Part shown: piece after piece, positions 46,762 to 55,370 of the stretch
Numbering within the stretch: position 1 is the first letter of the stretch
Layout of the letters: every line of letters begins with the position of its first letter
From: Bacillus sp. FJAT-45350
GTDB lineage: Bacteria; Bacillota; Bacilli; Bacillales; NISU01
Direction of reading: 5' to 3'
Length of the DNA: 64,000 bases
Assembly: GCF_002335805.1 (NCBI RefSeq)
Contig: NZ_NISU01000002.1
Location: forward strand, 14,838-78,837
The notes under the pieces: model-generated
What the model was told of the DNA's origin: nothing
Seen by the model: only the letters and a program-made list of their open reading frames with translations
The model's database searches: none
Program-made: the position numbers and the translations under genes

Positions 46762-46912
46762 AATTATTAATTCTGAATTATGAGTTATGAATTGGAAGAG
46801 CGAGAGAGATATAAAATCTGAGTTATGAATGATGAATTTGAAGAGCAAAAGATATAGTAAATATGGTTTTTCGGGTCTTAATTTATAACTCATAACCCAT
46901 AATTCATAATTA
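46761..46912. repeat. Degenerate heptamer repeats downstream of degV
   Basis: Left units GAATTAT/GAGTTAT are mirrored by ATAACTC/ATAACCC/ATAATTC units at about 46883-46912. The middle contains a second GAGTTATGAAT group. No coding potential is convincing. Confidence 0.65.
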
Positions 46913-46926
46913 ACTACCTCCTTTTC

Positions 46927-47083
46927 TGTGGATAACTTATTCAACAAATTTCCGATTGTATTTCAATTTTCAACAATCTAAAAGTTATATTTGTGGGGTT
47001 TTGTCGAAATTATGTTTATGGTCAAAGTTATACACATTACAAACGGGTGTTTCTGTGGATAGTGTGGATAAAATTGTGGGTAA
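46927..47083. promoter_or_regulatory. Cluster of five DnaA boxes upstream of comFA
   Basis: TGTGGATAA at 46927 and 47063 are perfect DnaA boxes (TTATCCACA on the other strand). TTATACACA at 47028 matches TTATNCACA. TGTGGATAG at 47054 and TGTGGGTAA at 47075 each differ by one base. Three of the five are packed into 30 bases, within 70 bases of the comFA start codon. Confidence 0.7.
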
Positions 47084-47122
47084 GATTAGTTATTAACAAT
47101 TATTTCAAGAGGTGATAAAACT

Positions 47123-48625
47123 TTGAGGTTTGTATTGTATGAAAAAGATGATTTAATGTTGATTTGTCCTGAGCAGCTTGTGGATAAAAGAATTCCTCAT
47201 CTCCATGTAGAGGCAATTAGTAAGCTTCCTTCGTTTCATTCCCCTGAGTTAAACTCTTCCTTTAAGTATTCTACTGAATTACAAAGCATTTTATCAGGTA
47301 GGCGACTCCTTCTCGACGATATACCTTTTCAAATCAATATCTTACAAGAGCATTATGAGAACGGGTACGCGAAGTATTCAAAGGGCATTACCAATAAAAA
47401 CAACCAATATAGTTGCGTGCGCTGTGGTAATGAGGAGCAGAGATTATTTGCTAGCTTTTTATGTGCTCGTTGTGAAAAGCAATGTGTTTATTGCCGTCAT
47501 TGTCTCATGCTAGGACGAGTTAGTCAGTGCACACCGCTAGTTCATTGGATAGGTCCACTTGTTGAATATAATCCTTTAGACAACCCCCTTCAATGGAAAG
47601 GAACACTCTCAAAAGGGCAAGAACAGGCTTCAAAGCATATTGTAAATGCAATTGATAATGAGTCAGAGTTACTTGTTTGGGCCGTATGTGGAGCCGGAAA
47701 AACGGAAGTGCTGTTTGAAGGAATCAATTATGCTCTCAAGAATGGGAAGCGTGTATGTATAGCTACACCAAGGACAGATGTTGTGAAAGAACTAACTCCT
47801 CGTTTAAAGCAAGCCTTTCCGAGAGTAGAAGTATCCTCTCTTTATGGTGGAAGTGAAGATAAAAGTGCCCAAGGGAAGCTTCTCATCTCAACGACTCACC
47901 AACTTCTCCGCTTGTATCAAACCTTCGATGTTCTCATAATTGATGAGGTAGATGCTTTTCCTTATTCCGCCGACCGTAGCCTTGTATTTGCAGTGAATCA
48001 AGCAAAGAAAGAACATGCCTCAATTATCTACTTAACTGCAACTCCTTCAATAGAAATGCAAAATCGCATAACTAAAAAAGACCTTCCAGTTGTAAAAATC
48101 CCCAGACGATATCACGGTTATAACCTTCCTGTACCAACATTTGAATGGTGTGGCAATTGGCAAAAGAAATTAAAGAAGAATAAGCTACCTCTTGTTATTG
48201 ATTTGTGGATAAAAGAGCGAGTTGAAATAAACAAACAGTTATTTATATTTGTACCAACTGTGGATATGTTGGAACAAGTGACGAATCTAATCGAAAAAAT
48301 CACTTCTCGTGTGGATGGAGTTCATGCTGAGGATCCAAACCGTCATGAAAAGGTGGAGAAGTTTAGAAATGGAGAAACGCTCGTACTTGTTACAACAACA
48401 ATTTTGGAAAGAGGAGTGACTGTAGCAAATATTGATGTAGCTGTATTTGGGAGTGATGAACCTGTATTTACAGAAAGTGCGTTAGTGCAAATGGCTGGAC
48501 GTGTTGGTAGAAGTGCTTCTTTTCCGAGTGGTGATGTACGCTTTTTTCATTTCGGGAAAACAAAGGCAATGATTGCAGCGAAAAATCATATTGAGGCGAT
48601 GAATAAGGAGGAGGGTAAACAATGA
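47123..48625 (+). CDS. comFA: Competence DNA helicase/translocase ComFA
   Basis: The 500-aa protein starts at TTG behind AAGAGGTGAT. An N-terminal zinc finger (about 97-135) has Cys pairs CVRCG, CARC, CVYC and HCLM. The DEAD-like helicase core has Walker A CGAGKT (189-194), the DEVD box Asp274-Asp277, YLTATP, and C-terminal helicase motifs VTTTILERGVT and QMAGRVGRSA. ComFA is needed for pulling single-stranded DNA through the membrane during transformation. In B. subtilis it is ComK-dependent. No clear ComK box was recognised here, but DnaA boxes fill the promoter region. Confidence 0.95.
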   Translation: MRFVLYEKDDLMLICPEQLVDKRIPHLHVEAISKLPSFHSPELNSSFKYSTELQSILSGRRLLLDDIPFQINILQEHYENGYAKYSKGITNKNNQYSCVRCGNEEQRLFASFLCARCEKQCVYCRHCLMLGRVSQCTPLVHWIGPLVEYNPLDNPLQWKGTLSKGQEQASKHIVNAIDNESELLVWAVCGAGKTEVLFEGINYALKNGKRVCIATPRTDVVKELTPRLKQAFPRVEVSSLYGGSEDKSAQGKLLISTTHQLLRLYQTFDVLIIDEVDAFPYSADRSLVFAVNQAKKEHASIIYLTATPSIEMQNRITKKDLPVVKIPRRYHGYNLPVPTFEWCGNWQKKLKKNKLPLVIDLWIKERVEINKQLFIFVPTVDMLEQVTNLIEKITSRVDGVHAEDPNRHEKVEKFRNGETLVLVTTTILERGVTVANIDVAVFGSDEPVFTESALVQMAGRVGRSASFPSGDVRFFHFGKTKAMIAAKNHIEAMNKEEGKQ

Positions 48626-49341
48626 GCGCGAACTGTTTATTATGTGATACTCCACTAACTTTTCAAGTAGGATGGCTTAATGCATTTGGAATGCAGAAAG
48701 AAGGTTGTTTATGTTTGAAATGTAGTAATGAGTTAGATGAGATTAATGGAGAAATTTGCTCTATTTGTGGAAGACCATTTGCATTATTAGATTCTTCTTT
48801 TCGATTTGAAAATGAATGCTATGACTGTGCCCGTTGGGAGCAAGATGAATATTGGCGTGGGGTGTTGTTGAAAAACCGTTCGATATACAGCTATAACTCG
48901 TTTTTGAAAGAGATTATGGCTAGATTCAAATTTAGAAGTGACGCTGAGCTTGTAAAAATTTTTCAACAGCCTCTACAAAAAGTCTTTCAAAAGGAATTCC
49001 CCAAACATCTCCTTGTTCCCATACCATTAAGTGGCGAAAGGAAATATGAACGGGCATTTAACCAAGCAGAACTCATTGCAGAACTACTCAGAAAACCAAT
49101 TCTAGCTTTAATTAAAGTTACAAATGAAGAAAAGCAAAGTAAAAAAAACAGAATAGAGCGACTCGAATCAAAATCCCCTATATTTAAATTTGACCCTAAT
49201 TTTAAACAACAAACCCAATCTGCCGATATACTAATTATAGATGACATATACACAACAGGAGCAACCATCCGCCATGCAGCAAAAGAACTACTAACCAACG
49301 AAGCCAAATCAGTATCATCTCTAACAATCGCAAGGGGATAA
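48622..49341 (+). CDS. comFC: Competence protein ComFC (phosphoribosyltransferase family)
   Basis: The 239-aa protein starts within the comFA stop (ATGA overlap). It has a four-Cys zinc motif at the N-terminus (CLLCD...CLKC, CSICGRP...CYDC). The C-terminal PRTase-like domain has the PRPP loop DILIIDDIYTTGATI. Required with ComFA in transformation, probably as a partner of it. In B. subtilis comFB lies between the two, but here comFA and comFC are directly coupled. Confidence 0.94.
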   Translation: MSANCLLCDTPLTFQVGWLNAFGMQKEGCLCLKCSNELDEINGEICSICGRPFALLDSSFRFENECYDCARWEQDEYWRGVLLKNRSIYSYNSFLKEIMARFKFRSDAELVKIFQQPLQKVFQKEFPKHLLVPIPLSGERKYERAFNQAELIAELLRKPILALIKVTNEEKQSKKNRIERLESKSPIFKFDPNFKQQTQSADILIIDDIYTTGATIRHAAKELLTNEAKSVSSLTIARG

Positions 49342-49346
49342 AGAAG

Positions 49347-49422
49347 TTAATTACCCATTAACAACTAACAATTAACCATTAACCATCAATAATTCATAAC
49401 TCATAACCCAGAATTCATAATT
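49347..49422. repeat. Heptamer tandem repeat array
   Basis: Contains TTAACCA-type units (TTAACAA, TTAACCA twice) followed by AATTCAT, AACTCAT, AACCCAG and AATTCAT in 7-base phase, between comFC and yvyF. Confidence 0.75.
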
Positions 49423-49444
49423 TAAATAAACTTCCAAAACAAGA

Positions 49445-49450
49445 TATAAT
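49445..49450 (+). promoter_or_regulatory. Candidate -10 box for the yvyF-flgM operon
   Basis: TATAAT stands 33 bases before the yvyF start. Only a weak -35 (TTAAAT) is found 17 bases upstream. A sigma-D type box is not convincing here. Confidence 0.4.
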
Positions 49451-49477
49451 ATACTATAAGTGATAGGGGGAACCACC

Positions 49478-49924
49478 ATGCCAAACTTAGAAAACTGTCC
49501 ACAATGTGGAGGCTTATTTATCAAAGCGTTTCGAAATATTTGTGAAAAGTGCCAGAAAGAATTAGATGCAAATTTTGAAAAGGTATATGGATTCATACGG
49601 AAAAAGGAAAACAGGATGGCTTCTATGGAGGAGGTATGTAGCAAGACAGAGGTGCCTGAGGAACAAATTTATCGTTTTATAAAAGAGGGTAGGCTGAAAT
49701 TATCTCATTTTCCGAATTTAGGATATCCATGTGATTCATGTGGAACAATGATACGTGAAGGACGATTATGTAGTTCTTGTCAACAACAAATAAGCCAAGA
49801 CTTAAAGCAATATGACACAGGTAAGCAAGTACAAGCACGTAACATAGCTAGAGAGAAAGAGAAAGATAGAATCGCAAACAGACAAGGAACCTACAAATCC
49901 CTAAATGAGTATCTAGATGATTGA
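49478..49924 (+). CDS. yvyF: Flagellar-operon zinc-ribbon protein YvyF
   Basis: Start at ATG 49478, behind AGGGGGAA. The 148-aa protein begins NLENCPQCGGLFIKAFRNIC and carries two zinc-ribbon type Cys pairs (CPQC/CEKC and CDSC/CSSC). A central MerR-like helical segment contains EDQIYRFIKEGRL-like sequence (EEQIYRFIKEGRL). It matches the small protein always found at the head of the flgM-flgN-flgK-flgL operon in Bacillus. Its role is not settled, with regulation of flagellar gene expression proposed. Confidence 0.88.
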   Translation: MPNLENCPQCGGLFIKAFRNICEKCQKELDANFEKVYGFIRKKENRMASMEEVCSKTEVPEEQIYRFIKEGRLKLSHFPNLGYPCDSCGTMIREGRLCSSCQQQISQDLKQYDTGKQVQARNIAREKEKDRIANRQGTYKSLNEYLDD

Positions 49925-49981
49925 TTAACAAAAAAGTAAACATTTTTTTATAAGTACCGATATAAATAGAAAAGCAATATA

Positions 49982-50065
49982 GAATTGCAAATTACAAATT
50001 GCAAAGTTAATTAAGTAATTCCTTAATTACGAACTCATAATTCATAATTCATAATTCATAATTAA
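49982..50065. repeat. Heptamer tandem repeat array before flgM
   Basis: GAATTGC, AAATTAC, AAATTGC units lead into TAATTAC, GAACTCA and four TAATTCA/TAATTAA units. It ends just before the flgM ribosome binding site and is therefore probably transcribed inside the operon. Confidence 0.75.
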
Positions 50066-50085
50066 TCAAAAGCGGGGTGAGATAG

Positions 50086-50346
50086 TTGAAAATTAATCCA
50101 TTAGGACCGATGAATAATAATCCTTATCGGAAGCAAATCGAGAGGCAAGAAGCGATTTCTGAGGTTAAGCAAAAAAGAGACAAAGTTGAAATATCAAAGA
50201 CTGCCCAGGAAATGCAACAAGTTACTAAAGCTGAAGTAGCAAGACAGGAAAAAGTAGAAGCGTTAAAAGAAAAGGTTCAAAGTGGTGAATATAAAGTTGA
50301 TCCTCACGCTGTAGCAAAAAAATTCTATGAGTTTTGGAATGAATAG
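50086..50346 (+). CDS. flgM: Anti-sigma-D factor FlgM
   Basis: The 86-aa protein starts at TTG behind GGGGTGAG. It has the FlgM pattern: MKINPLGPMNNNPY at the N-terminus, DKVEISKTAQEMQQ in the middle, and the sigma-binding C-terminal helices RQEKVEALKEKVQSGEYKVD followed by VAKKFYEFWNE. It holds sigma-D inactive until the hook-basal body is complete. Confidence 0.93.
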   Translation: MKINPLGPMNNNPYRKQIERQEAISEVKQKRDKVEISKTAQEMQQVTKAEVARQEKVEALKEKVQSGEYKVDPHAVAKKFYEFWNE

Positions 50347-50361
50347 AAACGAGGTGACGGT

Positions 50362-50856
50362 ATGTCGACGAAGGCAATTATGGATGTAATGGCGGATTTG
50401 ATAAAACTGCATCAAACATTTAACCAGCTAGCAGTAGAGAAAACAGAAGCAATTAAAAATAGTGATATGCCGTCTCTCGATAAGTTACTAAAGCAAGAGA
50501 CGGCATATGTAAAAAAGTTACGAAAGCTTGAAGAAGACCGTCTTTTTGTTGTGAATCAATACTTAGCCAATGAGGGATTGGTAACAGAAGGCGTAACGAT
50601 GGGGAATTTGGTAGAGCTCGTACCGAGTACAGAACAAGTACTCCTAGGAAAACTACAAAAGGCCCTCTTATCAGAAATAGATAGATTAAGAAAACGAAAC
50701 GAATTAAATCAACAATTAATAGAAGACTCGTTACGGTTTGTCAACCTTTCCCTCGATTTAATCGCACCTGAACCAGAGGAAGTAAATTACAAGCGACCAA
50801 CGAAAACAAGCTATGAAGAGAATACGGGGCGGTCGTTGTTTGATTCAAAAGCATAA
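50362..50856 (+). CDS. flgN: Flagellar export chaperone FlgN
   Basis: The 164-aa, mostly helical cytoplasmic protein starts 15 bases after flgM with a GAGGTGA site. FlgN binds the hook-filament junction proteins FlgK and FlgL before export. Both are encoded just downstream. Sequence conservation is low in this family, and assignment rests on position, length and the N-terminal helical LHQTFNQLAVEKTEAIK region. Confidence 0.88.
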   Translation: MSTKAIMDVMADLIKLHQTFNQLAVEKTEAIKNSDMPSLDKLLKQETAYVKKLRKLEEDRLFVVNQYLANEGLVTEGVTMGNLVELVPSTEQVLLGKLQKALLSEIDRLRKRNELNQQLIEDSLRFVNLSLDLIAPEPEEVNYKRPTKTSYEENTGRSLFDSKA

Positions 50857-50878
50857 CGGAGAGACGGAGGATATTCAA

Positions 50879-52525
50879 ATGCAATCAACTTTTCATGGAT
50901 TAGAAACAGCTCGTCGTGGAATGATGGCGCAACAGGCTGCTTTGCATACAACTGGACATAATATTGCCAATGCGAATACAGAGGGGTATTCAAGGCAGAG
51001 GGTAAATTTCAATCAAACTGAGCCTTACCCAGCTGCGGCGATGAATCGACCTAGGATACCAGGACACTTAGGAACTGGAGTTGAAGCGGGCTCAATTCAA
51101 AGAATGAGGGACCAATTTTTAGATGTTCAGTATCGAAATGAGAATCAAAAGTTTGGTTATTGGGATGCACGTTTTGAAGCTCTTCAAAAAATGGAAGACG
51201 TTATGAATGAACCATCAGAACAGGGGCTCGCTAACACGATTGATCGTTTCTGGCAATCTTTGCAGGACTTAGCAGTACAGCCTGAAGACGCGGGTGCACG
51301 TGCTGTAGTTCGCCAAAGAGGAATTGCTGTTGCCGAAACTTTTCGTTATGCTCATGATTCGTTATCGGCAATTCGTAAAGACTATGAAACAGAAGTTAGT
51401 CAAACAGAGCGAGATATTAACTCTCTTATTAGACAAATAAATAACGTGAATCGCCAAATTGGAGATTCAGAACCACATGGCTATGTAACGAATGATTTAT
51501 ATGATGAGCGAGATAGATTAGTTGATCAACTTTCACAGTATTTAAATATTAAAACTGATTTTGTTAAGAGTAGTGGTAATCCTAATCCAGTAGCAGAAGG
51601 TAAAATGACAATTTGGTTGGCTGATAGTGCAGGAAATGCAATTGAAAATGCTGTACTTATTAATGGGGCTGATTATGAAGCAGTTCAAGGTTTAAAGCTG
51701 TCCTTTACAGGAGAAGGCACTAATAAATTAATGAGTTCAATTCAACTTGGGCAATTAGATAAGGATAATTATATAACCGAAACAGCTGGTATAAGTTGGA
51801 GTAGTCTTGACCAGTTTCCTTCATCTGGAAAATTAAAAGGTATGATGGAGGCTTATGGTTACCAGGCGAGTGATGGTACAGCAAAAGGTATCTATCCAGA
51901 AATGTTGAGTAACTTAGATGAAATGGCGTATGTGTTCGCTACTGAATTTAACAAATTGCACGAAAAAGGATGGAACTTAGTGGATATAAAAAACGGAAAA
52001 GAAGATGATAGTGGAACATCCTTTTTCCGTGACTTAGGTAATGTTAACCATGATCAATCTGGTAAACTTATATTTAGTGAAAATCAAAGTGATAAGGTTG
52101 GATTCGCTGCCAGAATTGGAGTTTCATTAGACATTCATAATTCAACGGATTATATAGCGGTAGCGTCAAATAAAAATGGAGAAGCATTTGCTGGAGATGG
52201 TAGCAATGCTTTGTTAATGGCTAATATGAAAGATACTATCTTTTCTATTAAAGGTAGCAATGCAAATATTCAAAGTTTTTACCGTAGTGTTATTGGGGAC
52301 ATGGCAGTTGATACTTCAGAAGCACTTCGATTAAAGGGGAATTCAGATATTTTAAGAGGAAGTGTTCAGTTTCGGCGTGATTCTGTAAGTAATGTATCCT
52401 TAGATGAAGAGATGACTAATATGATTAAGTATCAACACGCATATAATGCTGCTGCAAGAGGTATTACGTTAGTAGACGAAATGCTAGATCGTATAATTAA
52501 TGGTATGGGTCTTGTTGGTAGATAA
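50879..52525 (+). CDS. flgK: Hook-associated protein FlgK (HAP1)
   Basis: Start at ATG 50879, correctly spaced behind ACGGAGGA. Upstream in-frame codons lie inside flgN. The 548-aa protein begins STFHGLETARRGMMAQQAAL and contains TTGHNIANANTEGYSRQR. It ends with the axial-protein C-terminal helix VSLDEEMTNMIKYQHAYNAA. It forms the first hook-filament junction ring and is exported without a cleaved signal. Confidence 0.95.
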   Translation: MQSTFHGLETARRGMMAQQAALHTTGHNIANANTEGYSRQRVNFNQTEPYPAAAMNRPRIPGHLGTGVEAGSIQRMRDQFLDVQYRNENQKFGYWDARFEALQKMEDVMNEPSEQGLANTIDRFWQSLQDLAVQPEDAGARAVVRQRGIAVAETFRYAHDSLSAIRKDYETEVSQTERDINSLIRQINNVNRQIGDSEPHGYVTNDLYDERDRLVDQLSQYLNIKTDFVKSSGNPNPVAEGKMTIWLADSAGNAIENAVLINGADYEAVQGLKLSFTGEGTNKLMSSIQLGQLDKDNYITETAGISWSSLDQFPSSGKLKGMMEAYGYQASDGTAKGIYPEMLSNLDEMAYVFATEFNKLHEKGWNLVDIKNGKEDDSGTSFFRDLGNVNHDQSGKLIFSENQSDKVGFAARIGVSLDIHNSTDYIAVASNKNGEAFAGDGSNALLMANMKDTIFSIKGSNANIQSFYRSVIGDMAVDTSEALRLKGNSDILRGSVQFRRDSVSNVSLDEEMTNMIKYQHAYNAAARGITLVDEMLDRIINGMGLVGR

Positions 52526-52543
52526 ATAGGTAGGTGAAAATAA

Positions 52544-53635
52544 ATGAGAGTTACACAAACAATGTTAGCAAACAATACTTTACGTCATATAAGTCAAGGA
52601 TATGAAAATTTAGGCCGTATTCAAGATCAATTAGCAAGTGGTAAGAAGATTACACGTGCTCACCAAGACCCGGTAATTGCTATGAAAGGGATGCGTTATC
52701 GAACAGAAGTAACAGAAGTTGAGCAATTTAAACGCAATTTATCTGAAGTAAATACATGGATGGACAATGCTGATTCTGCACTGGATAAGGTTAATCAGGC
52801 AATTCACCGAATTCGTGAACTTGTGGTTCAAGCCTCAAATGATACGTACGAACCAACCCAACGAGCGAATATAGCAAAGGAGATAAGGCAAATAAATGAC
52901 CATATCGCATCTCTAGCAAATACTAAGGCTAATGATAAGTATATCTTTAACGGTACTAATACAACAAATCCACCAGTTAATCTTGATGGCGTTACGATTA
53001 AACTAGAAAATTATAATTTTGATGATAGAAGTGATTATGCATTATCATATCAAGGGAAAGAGTTTAGGTATGTTGGGGAAAATGTATATCAAAGTGGTAA
53101 TAAAACAATTACAGTTAGCGATGAACCGTTGACATTCACCTATAATGATCCTGACGGTGAGACTGGGGATTTTAAAGAAGAAAACATAATTATATCAAAC
53201 AGGAAAGCTGTTTCTACTAATAACCATGATGTAAAAATAGAAGTAATGAAGGGGATTGAAATGGCAGTTAACATTCGTCCTCAAAATGTATTTTCAGCTC
53301 ATATGTTCGCAAACCTCGATGCTATTGCCAATACCCTTGAAGATCCTACTAAGCAGTCTGAGGATATTACTAAATTTCTTGATGTACTAAGTGGATTTAC
53401 AGATGATGTCGTTTCAGAACGTGCAGAACTTGGTGCAAGAGTAAATCGTGTTGATATGATACAAAACCGAGTTTGGGAGCAAGAAGTTGTCTCAAGACGT
53501 ATACTTTCAGACAATGAAGATGCAGACATGGAAAAAGTCATTATCGATTTAACAACCCAAGAAAGTGTTCATAGAGCAGCGCTAGCAGTAGGAGCAAGAA
53601 TCATTCAACCAACGTTGATGGACTTTTTAAGATAA
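52544..53635 (+). CDS. flgL: Hook-associated protein FlgL (HAP3)
   Basis: The 363-aa protein has flagellin-like ends. The N-terminal segment is MRVTQTMLANNTLRHISQGY with LASGKKITRAHQDPV. The C-terminal helix contains DMEKVIIDLTTQESVHRAAL. It follows flgK by 18 bases and forms the second junction ring. A terminator follows 15 bases after its stop. Confidence 0.95.
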   Translation: MRVTQTMLANNTLRHISQGYENLGRIQDQLASGKKITRAHQDPVIAMKGMRYRTEVTEVEQFKRNLSEVNTWMDNADSALDKVNQAIHRIRELVVQASNDTYEPTQRANIAKEIRQINDHIASLANTKANDKYIFNGTNTTNPPVNLDGVTIKLENYNFDDRSDYALSYQGKEFRYVGENVYQSGNKTITVSDEPLTFTYNDPDGETGDFKEENIIISNRKAVSTNNHDVKIEVMKGIEMAVNIRPQNVFSAHMFANLDAIANTLEDPTKQSEDITKFLDVLSGFTDDVVSERAELGARVNRVDMIQNRVWEQEVVSRRILSDNEDADMEKVIIDLTTQESVHRAALAVGARIIQPTLMDFLR

Positions 53636-53650
53636 CATAACACCTACCCA

Positions 53651-53685
53651 AGGGGCCAGACCAACTAAAGGTCCGGCTCTTTTGG
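53651..53685 (+). terminator. Terminator after flgL
   Basis: GGGGCCAGACC pairs with GGTCCGGCTC around AACTAAA, followed by TTTT. Confidence 0.75.
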
Positions 53686-53743
53686 TATATGGAGTGGGAA
53701 AGTTTGTTAGGGGTTAGTTGATTAATGTTTAGCTTTCAGTATT

Positions 53744-53783
53744 TAATTCGCAACTCATAATTCATAATCCATAATCCATAATT
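53744..53783. repeat. Heptamer tandem repeat array before yviE
   Basis: CAACTCA, TAATTCA, TAATCCA, TAATCCA, TAATTGC in 7-base phase. Confidence 0.75.
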
Positions 53784-53806
53784 GCTCTTAAAAAGGGGGA
53801 ATACTA

Positions 53807-54388
53807 ATGCAAGCACCCTACCTACAAATTAATTCTACACACGCTCATATTGGAATGAAAAAACAAGAACCACATGTGCAAATTCAACAGAGAAATGCAG
53901 ATTTACAAATTAGGCAAAATCATATTGATAATATACAAATAAGTAGAAGAGCCTCTCAATTACATATTGACCAAAATGAAGCATTTGCAGATGCAGATGT
54001 TAAAGGACCACTGCGACGAGCTGACGAATTCTTTCAAAAATCAAAGCAATCTCTTATGCAATACCTAGCAAAAGCCTCTCAGCAGGGTGACCAACTGATG
54101 AAAATTGAAAACGGTGGTGGGGATATTCCAAGAATTGCTTCGGCAAATAGTGAGTTAATTCGTCATGAGTTTGGAATGGGTTGGACTCCGAAATCTGCTG
54201 ACAAAGTAAAAATTAACTTTCAACCATCGGAGCTAAGCTTTAATGTTAGTCTTAGCATGCCTTCTATAAATGTGAGTGTTAATCCACCATCGATAAATAT
54301 GGAGAAATGGCAAACGGATGTATATATTAGGCAAAAGAATTCGATAAATATTCAAGCAGTTGGATTAAATGTGAATAGGGGATTATAG
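53807..54388 (+). CDS. yviE: YviE-like protein (DUF6470)
   Basis: The 193-aa protein starts behind AAAGGGGGAA. It has no signal peptide. The N-terminal half is a run of short beta-strand-like repeats, QINSTHAHIGM, QIQQRNADLQIRQ and IQISRRASQLHID. The C-terminal half has MPSINVSVNPPSINM. It corresponds to YviE, always located between flgL and fliW in Bacillus. Function is unknown. Confidence 0.85.
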   Translation: MQAPYLQINSTHAHIGMKKQEPHVQIQQRNADLQIRQNHIDNIQISRRASQLHIDQNEAFADADVKGPLRRADEFFQKSKQSLMQYLAKASQQGDQLMKIENGGGDIPRIASANSELIRHEFGMGWTPKSADKVKINFQPSELSFNVSLSMPSINVSVNPPSINMEKWQTDVYIRQKNSINIQAVGLNVNRGL

Positions 54389-54637
54389 CTTCAGGGGTGA
54401 ACTCTGGAGCTATTTTAATAAGTACAAACCATTGTAAGAAAATTCAAAGATGGTAATGGCTCCGCGCACTGTCTACAGCAAGAAACCCGCTTGTTGTTAA
54501 TCTCAAAATACAGTAGTGGCTCCGCAAATTGCTTATAAGAAAGACGTTTAACGCGCTTTTCTTAAGCAATTAAGAGTGATGATTTATGAATCTTGAATGA
54601 GAATGCTATAATAAGGAAAAGTAGTTAATAAGAGGTT
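54389..54637. repeat. Intergenic region with related GGCTCCG elements (copy 3, divergent)
   Basis: AATGGCTCCGCGCACT at 54455-54470 is followed by a hairpin ACAGCAAG/CTTGTTGT with an AAACCC loop. Then comes GTGGCTCCGCAAATT (54516-54530) with another hairpin, AATTGCTTATAAGAAA paired with TTTTCTTAAGCAATT (54527-54572). The arrangement resembles the elements after csaB and after the carboxypeptidase gene, with less identity. Confidence 0.5.
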
Positions 54638-54955
54638 GTGAGTGAGTTGAATTCAGAAAAACATCGAGAAGAGATTCTTAAACAGATTAAAGAAATAGTA
54701 AGATATCACCTACAAGGTGTAACTGCTAAAGTATATTTGTTCGGTTCATGGGCAAGGCATAGAGAGCGTAATAGTTCTGATATTGATATTGCGATTGAAC
54801 TAGTAAACCCTTCCTCAAAAGGTGTCATATCTACTATTAGAGAAGCATTTGAAGAATCAACTATTCCGTATAGGATTGAAGTTGTTAATTTAGATGATAC
54901 AAATATTGATTTTAAAAATAAGGTAGTAGAGGAGGGGATTCGTTGGAACGTTTAA
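54638..54955 (+). CDS. MNT-type nucleotidyltransferase antitoxin
   Basis: The 105-aa protein has the minimal nucleotidyltransferase signature GSWARHRERNSSDID, with Gly36-Ser37 and Asp48-x-Asp50 as metal ligands. GTG 54638 is the longest start. The TTG at 54647 (MNSEKHREEI) is better spaced behind AAGAGGT and may be used. MNT proteins in HEPN-MNT pairs neutralise the toxin by adding AMP to it or by binding. It overlaps the HEPN gene by 13 bases. Located between yviE and fliW, where B. subtilis has nothing. Confidence 0.85.
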   Translation: MSELNSEKHREEILKQIKEIVRYHLQGVTAKVYLFGSWARHRERNSSDIDIAIELVNPSSKGVISTIREAFEESTIPYRIEVVNLDDTNIDFKNKVVEEGIRWNV

Positions 54956-55353
54956 ATCAAAGGAAGAGATTAGCGAAAAGAGCATTACAGACTCTGGTGG
55001 AAGTTACAAACATTAAAGAACCTTCCATTATAGAAAGAGATGCAACAATTCAACGGTTTGAATATACCTTTGAAGCAATGTGGAAACTTGGCAAGCAATA
55101 TTTGCGAGATATTGAAGGAGTTGATATTGCGACTCCGAAAGGAATTATAAGAGCTTGTCGAGAAGCTGGTATGTTTACTTCAGAAGAGACGATTAAAGCG
55201 TTAGAAATGGTTGATGATAGAAACTTAACATCACATACATACAATGAAGACTTAGCTGAAAAGATATTTGGACGTATCCCTAGACATGTCGAAATATTAA
55301 TTAAATGGTACCAAACAATTGAAACAAAAATTAACGAAGCAAATAATTATTAA
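54943..55353 (+). CDS. HEPN-domain partner (HI0074 family), likely toxin
   Basis: The 136-aa helical protein starts at TTG behind GAGGAGGGG and overlaps the nucleotidyltransferase gene. It matches the nucleotidyltransferase substrate-binding (HI0074) family. It shows VEVTNIKEPSIIERDATIQR, RFEYTFEAMWKLGKQYL, and the HEPN RNase motif Arg93-x4-His98 in DDRNLTSHTY. The RxxxxH pair supports ribonuclease activity in this class. Together with its partner it is a HEPN-MNT toxin-antitoxin module. Confidence 0.87.
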   Translation: MERLNQRKRLAKRALQTLVEVTNIKEPSIIERDATIQRFEYTFEAMWKLGKQYLRDIEGVDIATPKGIIRACREAGMFTSEETIKALEMVDDRNLTSHTYNEDLAEKIFGRIPRHVEILIKWYQTIETKINEANNY

Positions 55354-55370
55354 GAATCGTGGTGAATGAA

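Noticed and set aside
46927-47083. Replication origin suggested by DnaA boxes
   Set aside because: No dnaA, dnaN, DNA-unwinding AT cluster or rpmH neighbourhood. Surrounding genes are degV and comFA. A regulatory cluster is the better reading.
48987-49307. 106-codon minus-strand frame inside comFC
   Set aside because: Antisense shadow of a conserved gene.
42981-50065. CRISPR-like arrays because of regularly repeated short sequences
   Set aside because: Units are 7 bp in direct tandem with no spacers, and no cas genes are present.
53807-54388. YviE as a secreted adhesin because of its beta-repeat N-terminus
   Set aside because: No signal peptide, and its position and size match yviE of the flagellar operon.
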